Shown: positions 27,995-37,837, numbered from the stretch's first letter. The stretch: 64,000 nucleotides of DNA from Saccharopolyspora ipomoeae (GCF_029952525.1 NZ_JASAOF010000002.1:372001-436000), one strand, 5' to 3'. The notes: generated by a model not told the origin, from the letters alone. Made by a program: numbers and translations.

Positions 27995-29632
27995 ATGAGC
28001 AAGCTGACGCAGCCGACGAAACCCGAGAGCAGGCTGTCCCGTTCGGCGGCCCACGGCGCCGACGAGCTGGACCAGCGGTTCCGCGCTGCACCCGGCATCC
28101 GGCGGCAGCTGAACAAGGTCTTCCCCACCAACTGGGGCTTCCTGCTCGGCGAGATCGCCCTCTACAGCTTCATCGTCCTGCTGCTCACCGGCACCTACCT
28201 GGCCTACTTCTTCGACCCGTCGATGGCCGAGGTCGCCTACGACGGCCGGTTCGCCAACCTGCGCGGCGTGGAGATGTCGCGGGCGTTCGAGAGCACCCTC
28301 GACATCTCCTTCGAGGTCCGCGGCGGGTTGTTCGCGCGCCAGCTGCACCACTGGGCCGCGCTGATCTTCATGGCCGCGATCACCGCGCACATGTTCCGGA
28401 TCTTCTTCACCGGAGCGTTCCGACGCCCGCGCGAGACGAACTGGCTCATCGGCATCGGTCTGTTCGTGCTGGGCATGTTCGAGGGCTTCATCGGCTACTC
28501 GCTGCCCGACGACCTGCTCTCCGGCACCGGCCTCCGCATCGCCTCCGGCATCCTGCTGTCCATCCCCGTCATCGGTACCTGGCTGCAGTGGTTGCTGTTC
28601 GGCGGGGAGTTCCCCGGCACCGAGATCATCCCGCGCTTCTACCTGTTCCACGTGTTCCTGCTGCCGGGCATCATCCTGGCGCTGGTGGCCGCGCACCTGG
28701 CGATCGTCTGGTACCAGAAGCACACCCAGTACCCGGGTCCCAAGCGCACCGAGTCCAACGTGGTCGGGGTGCGGATCATGCCGGTGTTCGCGGTCAAGGC
28801 CACCGGGTTCTTCCTCATCGTCACCGGCGTGCTGGCGATCATGAGCGGCATCTTCCAGATCAACTCGATCTGGAACTTCGGACCCTACGTCGCCTCCCAG
28901 GTGTCCGCGGCGTCCCAACCCGACTGGTACATGATGTGGACCGACGGGATGGGCCGGTTGTGGCCGCCGTGGGAGCTCTACCTCGGCCCGTTCACCATCG
29001 GCGCCCCGTTCTTCCCGCTGATCCTGGGGCTGGGCCTGGTGTTCACCGTCGCCGCGGCCTACCCGATGCTGGAGCGCAAGCTCAGCGGCGACGACGCCCA
29101 CCACAACCTGCTGCAGCGGCCGCGCGACAACCCGGTGCGCACCTCGCTCGGGGTCATGGCGATCGCGTTCTTCCTCGTGGTGCTGATCTCCGGGATGAAC
29201 GACATCGTCGCCTTCGTGTTCGGGCTGTCGCTGAACATGATGACCTGGGCCGGCCGCGTCGGCGTGCTGGTGCTGCCGCCGCTGGCCTACTACATCACCT
29301 ACCGGATCTGCCTGGGGTTGCAGCGCAGCGACCGGGAGGTGCTGGACCACGGCGTGGAGACCGGCATCATCCGGCGGTTGCCGCACGGCGAGTTCATCGA
29401 GATCCACCAGCCCCTGGGCCCGGTGGATTCGCGCGGTCACCCCGAGCACCTGGACTACCAGGGCGCTCCGGTGCCCAAGAAGATGAACAAGCTGGGCGCG
29501 GCCGGGCATTCGGTTCCCGGCAGCCTGCTGCGGCCCGATCCGCAGGAGGAGACCGCAGCGCTGGAGTCCGCGCGGGAACACCAGGAGGAATCCCAGGTGA
29601 AATCCTCCCGACCCGGCCGGCCCGAGGCGTGA
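27995..29632 (+). CDS. qcrB: Cytochrome bc1 complex cytochrome b subunit, orphan copy
   Basis: A 545-residue actinobacterial-type QcrB, the quinol-oxidising cytochrome b of the bcc complex. Haem ligand pairs are H118/H132 (QLHHW ... AHMFR) and H219/H234 (FHVFLL ... [12 protein letters not shown]). The Qo-site motif is PDWY at 309-312 (PEWY variant usual in actinobacteria). The extended polar C-terminus after residue 440 is typical. ATG 27995. In this phylum qcrB normally follows qcrC and qcrA; here neither is adjacent, the upstream neighbour is a 61-residue peptide and the next gene is RNase Z. It is therefore probably a second, stand-alone copy. Confidence 0.93.
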   Translation: MSKLTQPTKPESRLSRSAAHGADELDQRFRAAPGIRRQLNKVFPTNWGFLLGEIALYSFIVLLLTGTYLAYFFDPSMAEVAYDGRFANLRGVEMSRAFESTLDISFEVRGGLFARQLHHWAALIFMAAITAHMFRIFFTGAFRRPRETNWLIGIGLFVLGMFEGFIGYSLPDDLLSGTGLRIASGILLSIPVIGTWLQWLLFGGEFPGTEIIPRFYLFHVFLLPGIILALVAAHLAIVWYQKHTQYPGPKRTESNVVGVRIMPVFAVKATGFFLIVTGVLAIMSGIFQINSIWNFGPYVASQVSAASQPDWYMMWTDGMGRLWPPWELYLGPFTIGAPFFPLILGLGLVFTVAAAYPMLERKLSGDDAHHNLLQRPRDNPVRTSLGVMAIAFFLVVLISGMNDIVAFVFGLSLNMMTWAGRVGVLVLPPLAYYITYRICLGLQRSDREVLDHGVETGIIRRLPHGEFIEIHQPLGPVDSRGHPEHLDYQGAPVPKKMNKLGAAGHSVPGSLLRPDPQEETAALESAREHQEESQVKSSRPGRPEA

Positions 29633-29675
29633 CGGCGTCTCCGCCCGGAGGGATCGGCGGCATAGGGTGACCGGC

Positions 29676-30590
29676 GTGTCCAACCGGGAACTCGTCGTGC
29701 TCGGCACGGCCAGCCAGGCTCCGACCCGCACCCGCAACCACAACGGATACCTGCTGCGCTGGGACGGGACCGGGCTGCTGTTCGACCCGGGCGAGGGCAC
29801 GCAGCGGCAGATGACCTTCGCCGGGGTCAGCGCCAACGACGTCGACCACCTGTGCTTGACGCACTTCCACGGCGATCACTGCCTGGGCGTGCCCGGGCTG
29901 ATCCACCGGATGTCGACGGACCGGGTGCGCGGCGCGGTGCACGCGCACTACCCGGCGTCGGGGGCGAAGTTCTTCCAGCACCTGCGCTACGCCTCGGCCT
30001 ACGACGACTCGGTGCGCCTCGACGAGCACCCGATCACCCGGGACGGGGAGGTCGCGCGCGGCCGGTTCGGGACGTTGCGGGCCGTGCGGCTGGATCACCG
30101 GATCGAGGCGTTCGGCTACCGGCTGGAGGAACCCGACGGCCGTCGCATGCTGCCCGGGCGGCTGGCCGAGCTGGGCGTGCGCGGCCCCGACATCGGCCGG
30201 CTGCAGCGGGAGGGCTCGGTGCGGGTCGGCGACCGGGCGGTGGCGCTGGCGGAGGTCAGCGAGGCCCGGGCCGGTCAGCGGTTCGCGTTCGTGATGGACA
30301 CGCGGCTCTGCGACGGGGTGTTCGAGCTGGCCGACGGCGCGGACATGCTGGTGATCGAGTCGACGTTCCTGGAGGCCGACGCCGCGCTGGCCGAGCGCTA
30401 CCGGCACCTCACCGCCGCGCAGGCGGGCCGGGTCGCCGCCGAGTGCGGGGTGCGGTGCCTGGTGCTGACCCACTTCTCGCAGCGCTATCCGGACCCGCGC
30501 CGCTTCCACGACGAGGCGGCGTCGGCCTTCGACGGGCGGATCGTGGTGGCCGCCGACCTCGACCGGATCCCGGTGCCACCGCGCCGCTGA
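29676..30590 (+). CDS. rnz: Ribonuclease Z (tRNA 3' endonuclease)
   Basis: A 304-residue metallo-beta-lactamase-fold nuclease that trims tRNA 3' trailers. The zinc motif LTHFHGDH has H63, H65, D67 and H68. [15 protein letters not shown] and [11 protein letters not shown] near the N-terminus are RNase Z hallmarks, and the exosite region is compressed as in actinobacterial ElaC. Further ligands are in VMDTRLCDG (Asp) and [10 protein letters not shown] (His). GTG 29676 ([10 protein letters not shown]) fits family N-termini; GTG 29667 is a 3-codon longer alternative. Confidence 0.92.
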   Translation: MSNRELVVLGTASQAPTRTRNHNGYLLRWDGTGLLFDPGEGTQRQMTFAGVSANDVDHLCLTHFHGDHCLGVPGLIHRMSTDRVRGAVHAHYPASGAKFFQHLRYASAYDDSVRLDEHPITRDGEVARGRFGTLRAVRLDHRIEAFGYRLEEPDGRRMLPGRLAELGVRGPDIGRLQREGSVRVGDRAVALAEVSEARAGQRFAFVMDTRLCDGVFELADGADMLVIESTFLEADAALAERYRHLTAAQAGRVAAECGVRCLVLTHFSQRYPDPRRFHDEAASAFDGRIVVAADLDRIPVPPRR

Positions 30591-30687
30591 CAAACACACC
30601 GGGAGCGAAAAGCGCTGCCGCGGCGGGGGACGCGCCGTACGGTTGTCGGCACCAGCGTGTGCATCCGGATGTGAGGAGCGGGGCCCG

Positions 30688-31197
30688 ATGACCAGCGCCG
30701 ATGTGCTTGTCGATGCGTTCAGCAGGGTTCAGGAGGCGGTGCACGAGGCGGTCGACGGGCTCGACGAGGAGCAGCTGGCGCACCGGATCGACGACGGGGC
30801 GAACTCGATCGCCTGGCTGGTGTGGCACCTCGCGCGGGTGCAGGACGACCACATCGCCGACGTCGCCGAGATCGAGCAGGTGTGGCTGGCGCAGAACTGG
30901 GCGTCGCGGTTCGCGCTGCCGCTGGACGAGGAGGACACCGGCTACGGCCACGACACCGACCAGGTGGAGTCGGTGCGCGCCCCCGGTGAGCTGCTGACCG
31001 GCTACTACGACGCGGTGCACGAGCAGACGCTGCGGTTCGTCACCGGCCTCGACGACGCCGAGCTGGACGAGGTCATCGACGCGAGCTGGTCCCCGCCGGT
31101 GACGCTGGGCGTGCGGCTGGTGAGCGTCATCGCCGACGACCTGCAGCACGCCGGTCAGGCGGCGCTGCTCAACGGGTTCCTGCGCCGCACCGCCTGA
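30688..31197 (+). CDS. DinB superfamily (DUF664) protein
   Basis: A 169-residue four-helix-bundle protein with the DinB/mycothiol S-transferase pattern: LDEEQLAHRIDDGANSIAWLVWHLARVQDDHI (His about residue 51, metal-type) and DDLQHAGQAALLNGFL (His about 155). Actinobacterial members use mycothiol or remain uncharacterised. ATG 30688 has GAGGAG 9-10 bases upstream. Confidence 0.85.
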   Translation: MTSADVLVDAFSRVQEAVHEAVDGLDEEQLAHRIDDGANSIAWLVWHLARVQDDHIADVAEIEQVWLAQNWASRFALPLDEEDTGYGHDTDQVESVRAPGELLTGYYDAVHEQTLRFVTGLDDAELDEVIDASWSPPVTLGVRLVSVIADDLQHAGQAALLNGFLRRTA

Positions 31198-31247
31198 CAT
31201 CGGGACGTCGTTGCCGGGCACTGGATCGTTGCCGGACACTGGGAGGC

Positions 31248-31748
31248 ATGAGCGAGCGCAAGCCTCCGGGGGTCACGTTCGAGTCGTGGGTGGACCGGCA
31301 GATCCGCACCGCCCAGGAGCGCGGTGAGTTCGACGACCTGCCCGGTGCGGGCAAGCCGCTGCCGGGGGCCGGTGCACCGCTGGACGAGCAGTGGTGGGTC
31401 AAGGAGCAGATCCGCCGCGAAGGCCTGTCCGGGGACGCGCTGCTGCCCACTCCCCTGCGGCTGCGCCGCGAGGTCGAGCGGTTGCCGTCGACGGTGGCGG
31501 AGCTGACCAGCGAGCAGTCGGTGCGCGACCTGGCCGCCGAGCTCAACCGCCGGATCGTCGAGCACCTGCGCTTCCCGGAGGGACCGCGGGTGGCGGTCGC
31601 GCCGGTCGACGTCGAGGACGTGGTCCGGCGCTGGCGGGCCGACCGGGCGGCCGCGGAACGCGACGAGCCGAAACTCGACGAACCGGAACCCGCTCCCGAA
31701 CCGCCTCGCAAGCCTCACCGCCGGTTCCTTCGCTGGTTCCGGCGCTGA
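31248..31748 (+). CDS. DUF1992 (DnaJ-homologue subfamily C member 28-like) protein
   Basis: A 166-residue protein. The N-terminal 65 residues match DUF1992: FESWVDRQIRTAQERGEFDDLPGAGKPL then DEQWWVKEQIRREGLS, without a J domain. The C-terminus is acidic/proline-rich and then basic (PHRRFLRWFRR). Function unknown. ATG with GGGAGG 3-7 bases upstream. The 50-base gap before it contains two copies of a CGTTGCCGG-CACTGG direct repeat. Confidence 0.85.
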   Translation: MSERKPPGVTFESWVDRQIRTAQERGEFDDLPGAGKPLPGAGAPLDEQWWVKEQIRREGLSGDALLPTPLRLRREVERLPSTVAELTSEQSVRDLAAELNRRIVEHLRFPEGPRVAVAPVDVEDVVRRWRADRAAAERDEPKLDEPEPAPEPPRKPHRRFLRWFRR

Positions 31749-31945
31749 CCTGTGCGTTCTCACCGTGCGGACACCCTTTGACCGCATCTGTGGGACCTGA
31801 TTCCATCTTGTGGCATGGCCACGGGAACGCTGCTCGTGCAGCGTGCGCACATCGACCTGCTGCGGGTCGCCTCCGCGGCGTGTCCGCGCGGTTGAGCTCT
31901 GCCGCTCCCGCCCGTTCACACCCCGCAGCGATGGAGAAACGTGCC

Positions 31946-32434
31946 ATGACGCTGGAACCGACAGCAGCGGACTTCGCCCCGGAGGACGCCGAGCTGGTCG
32001 AGGTCAACGCCCGATTCGTGATCACCCGCGAGGACCTGGGACTGCTGGAACGCATCCTGACCCGCAACGCCGAGGCGCGCGGCTCGATCCCCGTCCAGTC
32101 CATCGTGGACACCGCGCCGGCGGCGCCGCCGCAGCTGCGAATCCTGGTGGCGGCCAGGCAGATCGTGCGCCCGGACGGCACCCTCGTCCGCTTCACGCGA
32201 CTGGAGTTCGACCTGCTCCTGTTCCTGGCCCGCAATCCCGGCCGCGTGCACCACCGCAACACGCTGCTCGCCGCCGTGTGGGACTTCGCCAGCGAACCCC
32301 GCACCCGCACGGTCGACGTCCACGTCCGCCGCATCCGCACCAAGCTCGGCCCCGACCTCGATCTCATCACCACCGTCCGCGGCGTCGGATATCGCCTGGA
32401 TCACGCGGAACGCGTCCGGATCGTCACCGACTAG
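31946..32434 (+). CDS. Orphan winged-helix (OmpR-type) DNA-binding protein
   Basis: A 162-residue protein. Residues about 75-155 are a complete OmpR/PhoB winged helix: FTRLEFDLLLFLARNPGRV, RTRTVDVHVRRIRTKLG and TVRGVGYRLD. The N-terminal 70 residues (EVNARFVITREDLGLLERIL) are not a receiver domain: no phospho-acceptor Asp cluster. ATG 31946 has GGAG 9 bases upstream; ATG 31931 lacks a site. It should bind DNA, but what it senses is unknown. Stands alone. Confidence 0.85.
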   Translation: MTLEPTAADFAPEDAELVEVNARFVITREDLGLLERILTRNAEARGSIPVQSIVDTAPAAPPQLRILVAARQIVRPDGTLVRFTRLEFDLLLFLARNPGRVHHRNTLLAAVWDFASEPRTRTVDVHVRRIRTKLGPDLDLITTVRGVGYRLDHAERVRIVTD

Positions 32435-32585
32435 CGCGGCGGCACCCGCCGTTTCAGGTGCGGGCCCCACCTTTCCGCCGCGCGGAGCAACCACGACGCA
32501 CTTCCTCTCCGGATCACGTTGACCGCGTCTCCGGTTCGCGCAATCCTGGTGAAGTTTCGTCGGCGAAACGAATCCGGGTGGCGAC

Positions 32586-33875
32586 ATGAGCGTGGTGATC
32601 GGCGTGCTGGTGCACGCGCGGCGCCAGGAGGTCTTCCGCCAGGCCGCGAGCACCGTCACCGGCACGACCGCGCGCTGGGGTGTCCACGGTGCACCCGAGG
32701 AGGTGTCCGACCGGTTGCGGGAGCTGCTGTCCTCGCCCGGTGTGGACGGTCTGCTCCTCGGCCCGCACGCCTACGACGCGGTGCGCGACCAGATCCCCGA
32801 GCGGATGCCGGTTGCGGTGGTGCGACCGGGTCCGCTGGAGCTGGCGCTGGCCGTGGGCCGGATGCGCGCGGAGTTCCCCGAGCACCGCCGGGCCAGCATC
32901 GACTCCTTCGACCACCACGTGATCCAGGAGGTCGCCACCTCGCTCGGCGTGCGCCACTCGGCGCTGCCCTACGCGCCGGGCCAGCCGGTCGAGGAGATCG
33001 TCGCGCACCACCGGGAGGCGTTGCGCAACGGCGGGGTGGTGCTCACCCCGCGCAGGCAGGTCGCCGACTCGTTGCGCGCCGAGGCGCCGGTGGTCGAGGT
33101 CGAGCTGCCCGCGTCGACGGTGCGGACGCAGCTGCAGGAGCTGGCGCTGCGGGTGCGCGCCGACCAGGCCGAGGATTGTCGCGTCGCCGCAGGGGTTTTC
33201 CAGATCCGCGACGGCGACGACGTGGACCGGGCGCGAGCGGCCCTGCGGGAGTTCCTGCTGCAGGACCCGCAGCTGGCCGGGTCCTGGGTGGAGAACCGCG
33301 GCAGGCGCGGGCTGGTGCTGTTCGGGCACAAGGCGCTGCTGGAGCGGGCGACCTCGGACTGGCAGGTGGTTCCGGGGCTGCAGCGGGCCGAGCGCGACAT
33401 GAACGTGCGCATCGCGGCCGGGTTCGGGCTGGGACCGTCGGTGCGGGAGGGCATCTCGCTGGCCGAGCGCGCGGTGGTGCGCGCCGAGGCCGAGCCGTAC
33501 TCGTGCGGGTTCGTCATCCAGGACAGCGGGGTGATCATCGGGCCGATCGGCGGGTCCGGGCGGCGGGCGGAGTTCGCCTACCGCGATCACAGCGCGGAGC
33601 TGGAGCGGCTGGCCCGCGACGTCGGGTTGAGCCCGACGACGTTGTCCCGCCTGGTCTCGCTGGAGCGGGAGCTGCACGGCCGGGCGGTCTCCCCCAGCGA
33701 GCTGGCGACGCTGATGGGCATCACCGATCCGAGCGGCAGGCGGTTGATCCGCAAGCTCGGCACCGCCGAGCTGGTCACCTCCGAGGGCAGTGCGCAGCCG
33801 ACCCGCCGCGGCCGCCCCACCCGCCTCTACCGCCTGCGCCTGGGCGACGTCCTGGGCGGTTCGGCCCCGGAGTAG
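32586..33875 (+). CDS. Multidomain transcriptional regulator (sensor, degenerate GGDEF-like, winged helix)
   Basis: A 429-residue protein I cannot assign to a named family with certainty. Residues 1-185 look like a PrpR_N-type sensor (DGLLLGPHAYDAV, VEEIVAHHREAL, NGGVVLTPRRQVAD). Residues about 190-335 contain a GGDEF-fold-like region without the catalytic motif (NVRIAAGFGLGPSVREGISLAE about 272-293). Residues about 345-420 form a winged helix-turn-helix (LSPTTLSRLVSLERELHG, SPSELATLMGITDPSGRRLIRKL). ATG 32586 follows GGGTGGCG. It probably regulates by effector binding. Targets unknown. Confidence 0.7.
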   Translation: MSVVIGVLVHARRQEVFRQAASTVTGTTARWGVHGAPEEVSDRLRELLSSPGVDGLLLGPHAYDAVRDQIPERMPVAVVRPGPLELALAVGRMRAEFPEHRRASIDSFDHHVIQEVATSLGVRHSALPYAPGQPVEEIVAHHREALRNGGVVLTPRRQVADSLRAEAPVVEVELPASTVRTQLQELALRVRADQAEDCRVAAGVFQIRDGDDVDRARAALREFLLQDPQLAGSWVENRGRRGLVLFGHKALLERATSDWQVVPGLQRAERDMNVRIAAGFGLGPSVREGISLAERAVVRAEAEPYSCGFVIQDSGVIIGPIGGSGRRAEFAYRDHSAELERLARDVGLSPTTLSRLVSLERELHGRAVSPSELATLMGITDPSGRRLIRKLGTAELVTSEGSAQPTRRGRPTRLYRLRLGDVLGGSAPE

Positions 33876-33918
33876 CCGTCGGCGCCCGGCGTGCGGACCA
33901 CCGAGTTCGGCAACGGAG

Positions 33919-33948
33919 TTGACAAGTTTGCGCAAGGTTGGTCAATAT
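33919..33948 (+). promoter_or_regulatory. Predicted promoter with embedded operator palindrome before the LacI gene
   Basis: A perfect TTGACA at 33919-33924 is separated by 18 bases from CAATAT at 33943-33948. The spacer contains TTGCGCAA (33928-33935), a palindrome with the central CG step typical of LacI-family operators. The arrangement fits autorepression of the lacI/mannitol dehydrogenase/transporter operon. Confidence 0.6.
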
Positions 33949-33994
33949 CTGCTCTGCCCGGTGCCGCACCGGGACGTGCGAGAGCGGAGGGGCG

Positions 33995-34972
33995 ATGGCG
34001 CCGACCTTGACCGACGTGGCCAAGCGGGCCGACGTCGCCCTGTCCACGGCGTCGCGGGCGTTCAGCGACCCGCAGCGGCTCGGCCCGGACACCTTGCGCA
34101 AGGTCCTCGCCGCCGCCCAGGAGCTGGGCTACCAGGGCGCCAAGCCCGGTGAGCCCCAGGCCGCCGGATCCACCGTGGCGATGGTGGTGCCCGACATCGC
34201 CAACCCCGTCTACGGCACGCTGGTCAAGGCCGCCCAGGGCGAGGGCAGGCGGCGCAAGCAGACCCTCGTGCTGCACGACACCGACCGCGATCCGGAGCGC
34301 GAGCGCGAGGCGATCACGCACCTGCGCAGCCAGGTCGCGGCGATCGTGCTGTGCTCGTCGCGACTGCCCGCCGACGAGCTCGTCGAGCTGTGCGGGTCCA
34401 CGCCGTCGGTGCTGATCAACCAGGAGCACGACGACGTCGACTGCGTGCTCGCCGACGCCGCGGACGGCCTCCGCCAGGCCGTCGACTACCTCGCCGCGCT
34501 CGGCCACCGGCGGATCGCGTTCGTCTCCGGCTCGCACCACTCGTGGTCCAGCCCCCGCCGGGTGCGGCTCGTCGAGGAGCTCACCGCCGAGGCGGGCATC
34601 GAGCTGGAGGTGCTGGACTGGCAGGCCGAGACGGTCGCCGCGGGCACCGCCGTGGCCGCCAGCGTCCTGGCCACCGGCGCCTCGGCGGTGATCACCCACA
34701 ACGACCTGGTCGCCATCGGCGTGATCAAGGGCGCCCGCGCGCTGGGCGTGGACGTGCCCGACGGGCTCAGCGTCATCGGCATCGACGACGTGGCGCTCAC
34801 CGAGGTCTCCCGCCCCTCGCTGACCAGCATCTCCATCCCCTGGTCCAAAGCTGGAGCGCTCAGCGTGGAGCTGCTCGGCCCGATCCTGGGCGGTCACCGG
34901 ATGCCGCCGCGCAAGCACCTGCTGCCCGCGCAGCTGGTGGTGCGCGAATCCACCGCTCCCGCCTCCCGCTGA
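33995..34972 (+). CDS. LacI family transcriptional repressor
   Basis: A 325-residue repressor. The helix-turn-helix opens the protein (TLTDVAKRADVALSTASRAFS) with the hinge helix around LRKVLAAAQELGYQG. The periplasmic-binding-like effector domain shows VAMVVPDIANPVYGTLV, GHRRIAFVSG and SVIGIDDVALTEVSRPSLTSI. Start ATG 33995 after GGAGGGG. First gene of an operon with a mannitol dehydrogenase-type enzyme and an MHS transporter, so the effector is probably a polyol or sugar acid. Confidence 0.93.
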   Translation: MAPTLTDVAKRADVALSTASRAFSDPQRLGPDTLRKVLAAAQELGYQGAKPGEPQAAGSTVAMVVPDIANPVYGTLVKAAQGEGRRRKQTLVLHDTDRDPEREREAITHLRSQVAAIVLCSSRLPADELVELCGSTPSVLINQEHDDVDCVLADAADGLRQAVDYLAALGHRRIAFVSGSHHSWSSPRRVRLVEELTAEAGIELEVLDWQAETVAAGTAVAASVLATGASAVITHNDLVAIGVIKGARALGVDVPDGLSVIGIDDVALTEVSRPSLTSISIPWSKAGALSVELLGPILGGHRMPPRKHLLPAQLVVRESTAPASR

Positions 34973-35001
34973 TTTCCCCTTCCCGCACCGATTGGCTCGC
35001 C

Positions 35002-36474
35002 ATGCAACGACTCTCCGCGTCCACCACGCCCGTTTCGGCCCTGCAGCACCACCGCTCGCTGGGCGCGCCGGGCATCGTCCACCTCGGACTCGGCAACTTC
35101 CACCGGGCGCACCAGGCCGTGCACACCGCCCGCGCGCTGGAGCACACCGAGGGGCCGTGGGCGATCGTCGGGGTCGCGAACTCCTCGGCGGCGGTCGCGC
35201 AGGCGATGCGGGACCAGGACATGCGCTACGGCGTCGTGGAGATCTCCCCCGAACGCACCGAGGTCGGCGTCCCGGCCGTGCACAGCGACGTGCTGGTGGC
35301 CGCGCAGCAGCCGGAGGCCGTGCTCGACGCGCTGGCGGCGCAGGAGACCCGGATCGTCACGCTCACCGTCACGGAGAAGGGATACAGCTACTCTCCGCGC
35401 ACCCAGCGGCTCGACCTCGACGACCCGGCCGTGCGGGCCGACCTCGACGGCGGCGCGCCGCGCACCACCGTCGGCAGGCTGGCCCGCGCGCTGCAGCGCC
35501 GCGCCGCCACGCACGCGGCACCGGTGGCAATCCTCAGCTGCGACAACCTCACCGGCAACGGCGAGCTCACCGGGCGCCTGGTGCGCGAGTTCGCCGAGGC
35601 GCTGCCCGCGCCCGAGCGCGAAGACCTGCTGGCCTACCTGCGGGACTCGGTGAGCTTCCCGAACGGCATGGTGGACCGGATCGTGCCGGCCACCACCGAC
35701 GCCTACCGGGCGGCGGTGGCCGAGCGGCTCGGCCTGCGCGACGAGGCGCCGGTGCCCGCCGAGCCGTTCAGCATGTGGGTGCTGGAGGACCGCTTCGCCG
35801 CCGGCCGGCCCGCGTGGGAGCACGGTGGGGTGACCTTCACCGACGACGTCGAGCCCTACGAGCTGATGAAGCTGCGGCTGCTCAACGGCACCCACTCGCT
35901 GATCGCCTACCTGGGCGCGCTGGAGGGCTGCGACCTCATCGCCGACTCCACCGCGCGCCCGCACATCGCCGAGGCGGCCCGGCAGGTGATGCGCGCCGAC
36001 TACCTGCCGAGCCTGACGATGCCGTCCGACATCGACTTCGACGACTACGCGGCCCAGCTGTTCACGCGCTGGAGCAACAGCGCCCTGGGGCACCGGACCC
36101 GCCAGGTCGGTTCCGACGGCTCGACCAAGCTCGCCCAGCGCGTCCCGGTCCCGGCTGCGCTGCACCTGGCCGCGGGCCGGATGCCGCAGCACCTGGCGCT
36201 GTGCGTGGCGGCCTACCTGCGCGCCACGACCGCGCCGGAGACCAACGAGCACACCGCGGCGATCGTCGACCCCGCCGCCGAAGCGCTGCGCGAGGCGCAC
36301 GCCGGGGCCGCGAGCACGCGCGAGTTCGCGGCGGCGGCGCTGCGCGACGGTCTGCTCGGCGACGAGCTGGCCGCCCACGGCGAGTTCCAGGCCCGGGTCG
36401 CGGAGTTCATCGACGTGCTCGCCACCCACGGGGTCGCGGCCGCCACCGAGGAAGCCCTGCAAGCCCAGAGATAA
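35002..36474 (+). CDS. Mannitol dehydrogenase family protein (mannitol 2-dehydrogenase/fructuronate reductase type)
   Basis: A 490-residue long-chain polyol dehydrogenase oxidising mannitol, fructuronate or a related polyol/uronate with NAD+. Motifs: GLGNFHRAHQAVH (about 26-38, cofactor domain), VTEKGYSYSP, SCDNLTGNG, SFPNGMVDRIVPATT (about 217-231) and KLRLLNGTHS (about 290-299, catalytic Lys region). The length is typical. It begins 29 bases after lacI. Downstream is an MHS transporter, so the three likely form an uptake and oxidation unit. Confidence 0.9.
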   Translation: MQRLSASTTPVSALQHHRSLGAPGIVHLGLGNFHRAHQAVHTARALEHTEGPWAIVGVANSSAAVAQAMRDQDMRYGVVEISPERTEVGVPAVHSDVLVAAQQPEAVLDALAAQETRIVTLTVTEKGYSYSPRTQRLDLDDPAVRADLDGGAPRTTVGRLARALQRRAATHAAPVAILSCDNLTGNGELTGRLVREFAEALPAPEREDLLAYLRDSVSFPNGMVDRIVPATTDAYRAAVAERLGLRDEAPVPAEPFSMWVLEDRFAAGRPAWEHGGVTFTDDVEPYELMKLRLLNGTHSLIAYLGALEGCDLIADSTARPHIAEAARQVMRADYLPSLTMPSDIDFDDYAAQLFTRWSNSALGHRTRQVGSDGSTKLAQRVPVPAALHLAAGRMPQHLALCVAAYLRATTAPETNEHTAAIVDPAAEALREAHAGAASTREFAAAALRDGLLGDELAAHGEFQARVAEFIDVLATHGVAAATEEALQAQR

Positions 36475-36499
36475 CCGCACGAGAAGATTGCGTGGTCCG

Positions 36500-37837
36500 A
36501 TGAGCGAACAACGAAGTTCCACAGTGGACACCACCGAGACGCCGGCCGACCGGAAGGCCGTGCGGCGAGCGGCGTGGGCCGGACTGATCGGCACGACGCT
36601 CGAGCAGTACGACTTCGTCATCTACGGCACGGCGTCAGCGCTGATCTTCAGCAAGCTGTTCTTCCCGAACATCTCCCCCGTCGCCGGGATCCTGGCCTCG
36701 TTCAGCGCTTACGCGGTGGGCTTCGCCGCGCGACCGCTGGGCGGGCTGATCTTCTCCCGCTTCGGTGACCGGCTGGGCCGCAAGTGGGTGCTGGTGGCCA
36801 CGCTGCTGCTCATGGGCGGCTCGACGCTGGCGATCGGCCTGCTCCCGACGTACTCGCAGGTGGGACTGCTGGCGCCGGTCCTGCTGGTGGCGTGCCGGTT
36901 CTTCCAGGGCATGGGTGCCGGCGCCGAGCAGGCCGGTGGGGCGACGCTGCTGACCGAGACCGCCGGGCGCGGCAAGCGCGGCGCGCTGGCGTCGCTGGTG
37001 ATGACCGGGGCCGCGCTGGGCACCGCCCTGGGCGCGGTGGCGTGGATCCTGGCGCAGGCGCTGCCCGAGGACGCGCTGATGAGCTGGGGCTGGCGGCTGG
37101 TGTTCGGCAGCAGCCTGCTGGTGACCATCGCCGCGCTGGTCATCCGCCGGAAGCTCAACGAGAGCCCGGTGTTCCAGGAGCTCAAGGAGCAGGTCGGCGA
37201 GACGAAGGCCCCGATCGCCGAGACGTTCCGCGAGGGACGGCGGCCGCTGCTGCTGGCGTTCTTCCTCAACGTCGGGTCCAACGCCCAGTCCTACACCTAC
37301 CAGGTGTTCATGGCCTCCTACCTGGTGTCGACGGTGGGCGTGGACAAGTCGTTCGTGCCGAAGGTGCTGCTGCTGGGCGCGATCTGCGGCGGCATCGCGG
37401 CCTTCGGGTTCGGCGCCCTGTCGGACGTGCTGGGCCGCAAGAGGGTCTACTCCACGATCATGGGTGCGCTGGTGCTGCTGCCGGTGCCGACGTTCGTCGC
37501 GCTCAACACCGGCTCGCCGGTGGCGATCACGGTGGCCATCGTGATCGGGTTCGTCCTGGCCTGCCACGGCTCGGTGGGCGTGCAGATGAGCTACTTCCCG
37601 GAGCTGTTCGGCAACCGCTACCGCTACGCGGGCGTGGCGCTGGGCCGCGAGTTCTCCTCGGTCGTGGGCGGCGGTGTGGCTCCGCTGATCTGCGCCGGGC
37701 TGATGGCCGCCTTCGGCGGCTCGTGGGTGCCGGTGGCGATCTACATGATGGTGATCATGGCGATCAGCTTCGCCGCCTCGCTCATCGCCCCGGAGACCAA
37801 GGACCGCGACCTCAACGTCCCGCACGACGCGGCCTGA
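36500..37837 (+). CDS. MFS transporter, metabolite:H+ symporter (MHS) family
   Basis: A 445-residue 12-helix transporter. MHS hallmarks: GLIGTTLEQYDFVIYGTAS in helix 1, RFGDRLGRKWVL (loop 2-3) and ALSDVLGRKRVYS (loop 8-9, the repeated MFS signature). The family carries organic acids, betaines or shikimate-like compounds with protons. Following LacI and a polyol/uronate dehydrogenase, it probably imports that enzyme's substrate or its acid form. ATG 36500, 25 bases after the dehydrogenase stop. Confidence 0.9.
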   Translation: MSEQRSSTVDTTETPADRKAVRRAAWAGLIGTTLEQYDFVIYGTASALIFSKLFFPNISPVAGILASFSAYAVGFAARPLGGLIFSRFGDRLGRKWVLVATLLLMGGSTLAIGLLPTYSQVGLLAPVLLVACRFFQGMGAGAEQAGGATLLTETAGRGKRGALASLVMTGAALGTALGAVAWILAQALPEDALMSWGWRLVFGSSLLVTIAALVIRRKLNESPVFQELKEQVGETKAPIAETFREGRRPLLLAFFLNVGSNAQSYTYQVFMASYLVSTVGVDKSFVPKVLLLGAICGGIAAFGFGALSDVLGRKRVYSTIMGALVLLPVPTFVALNTGSPVAITVAIVIGFVLACHGSVGVQMSYFPELFGNRYRYAGVALGREFSSVVGGGVAPLICAGLMAAFGGSWVPVAIYMMVIMAISFAASLIAPETKDRDLNVPHDAA

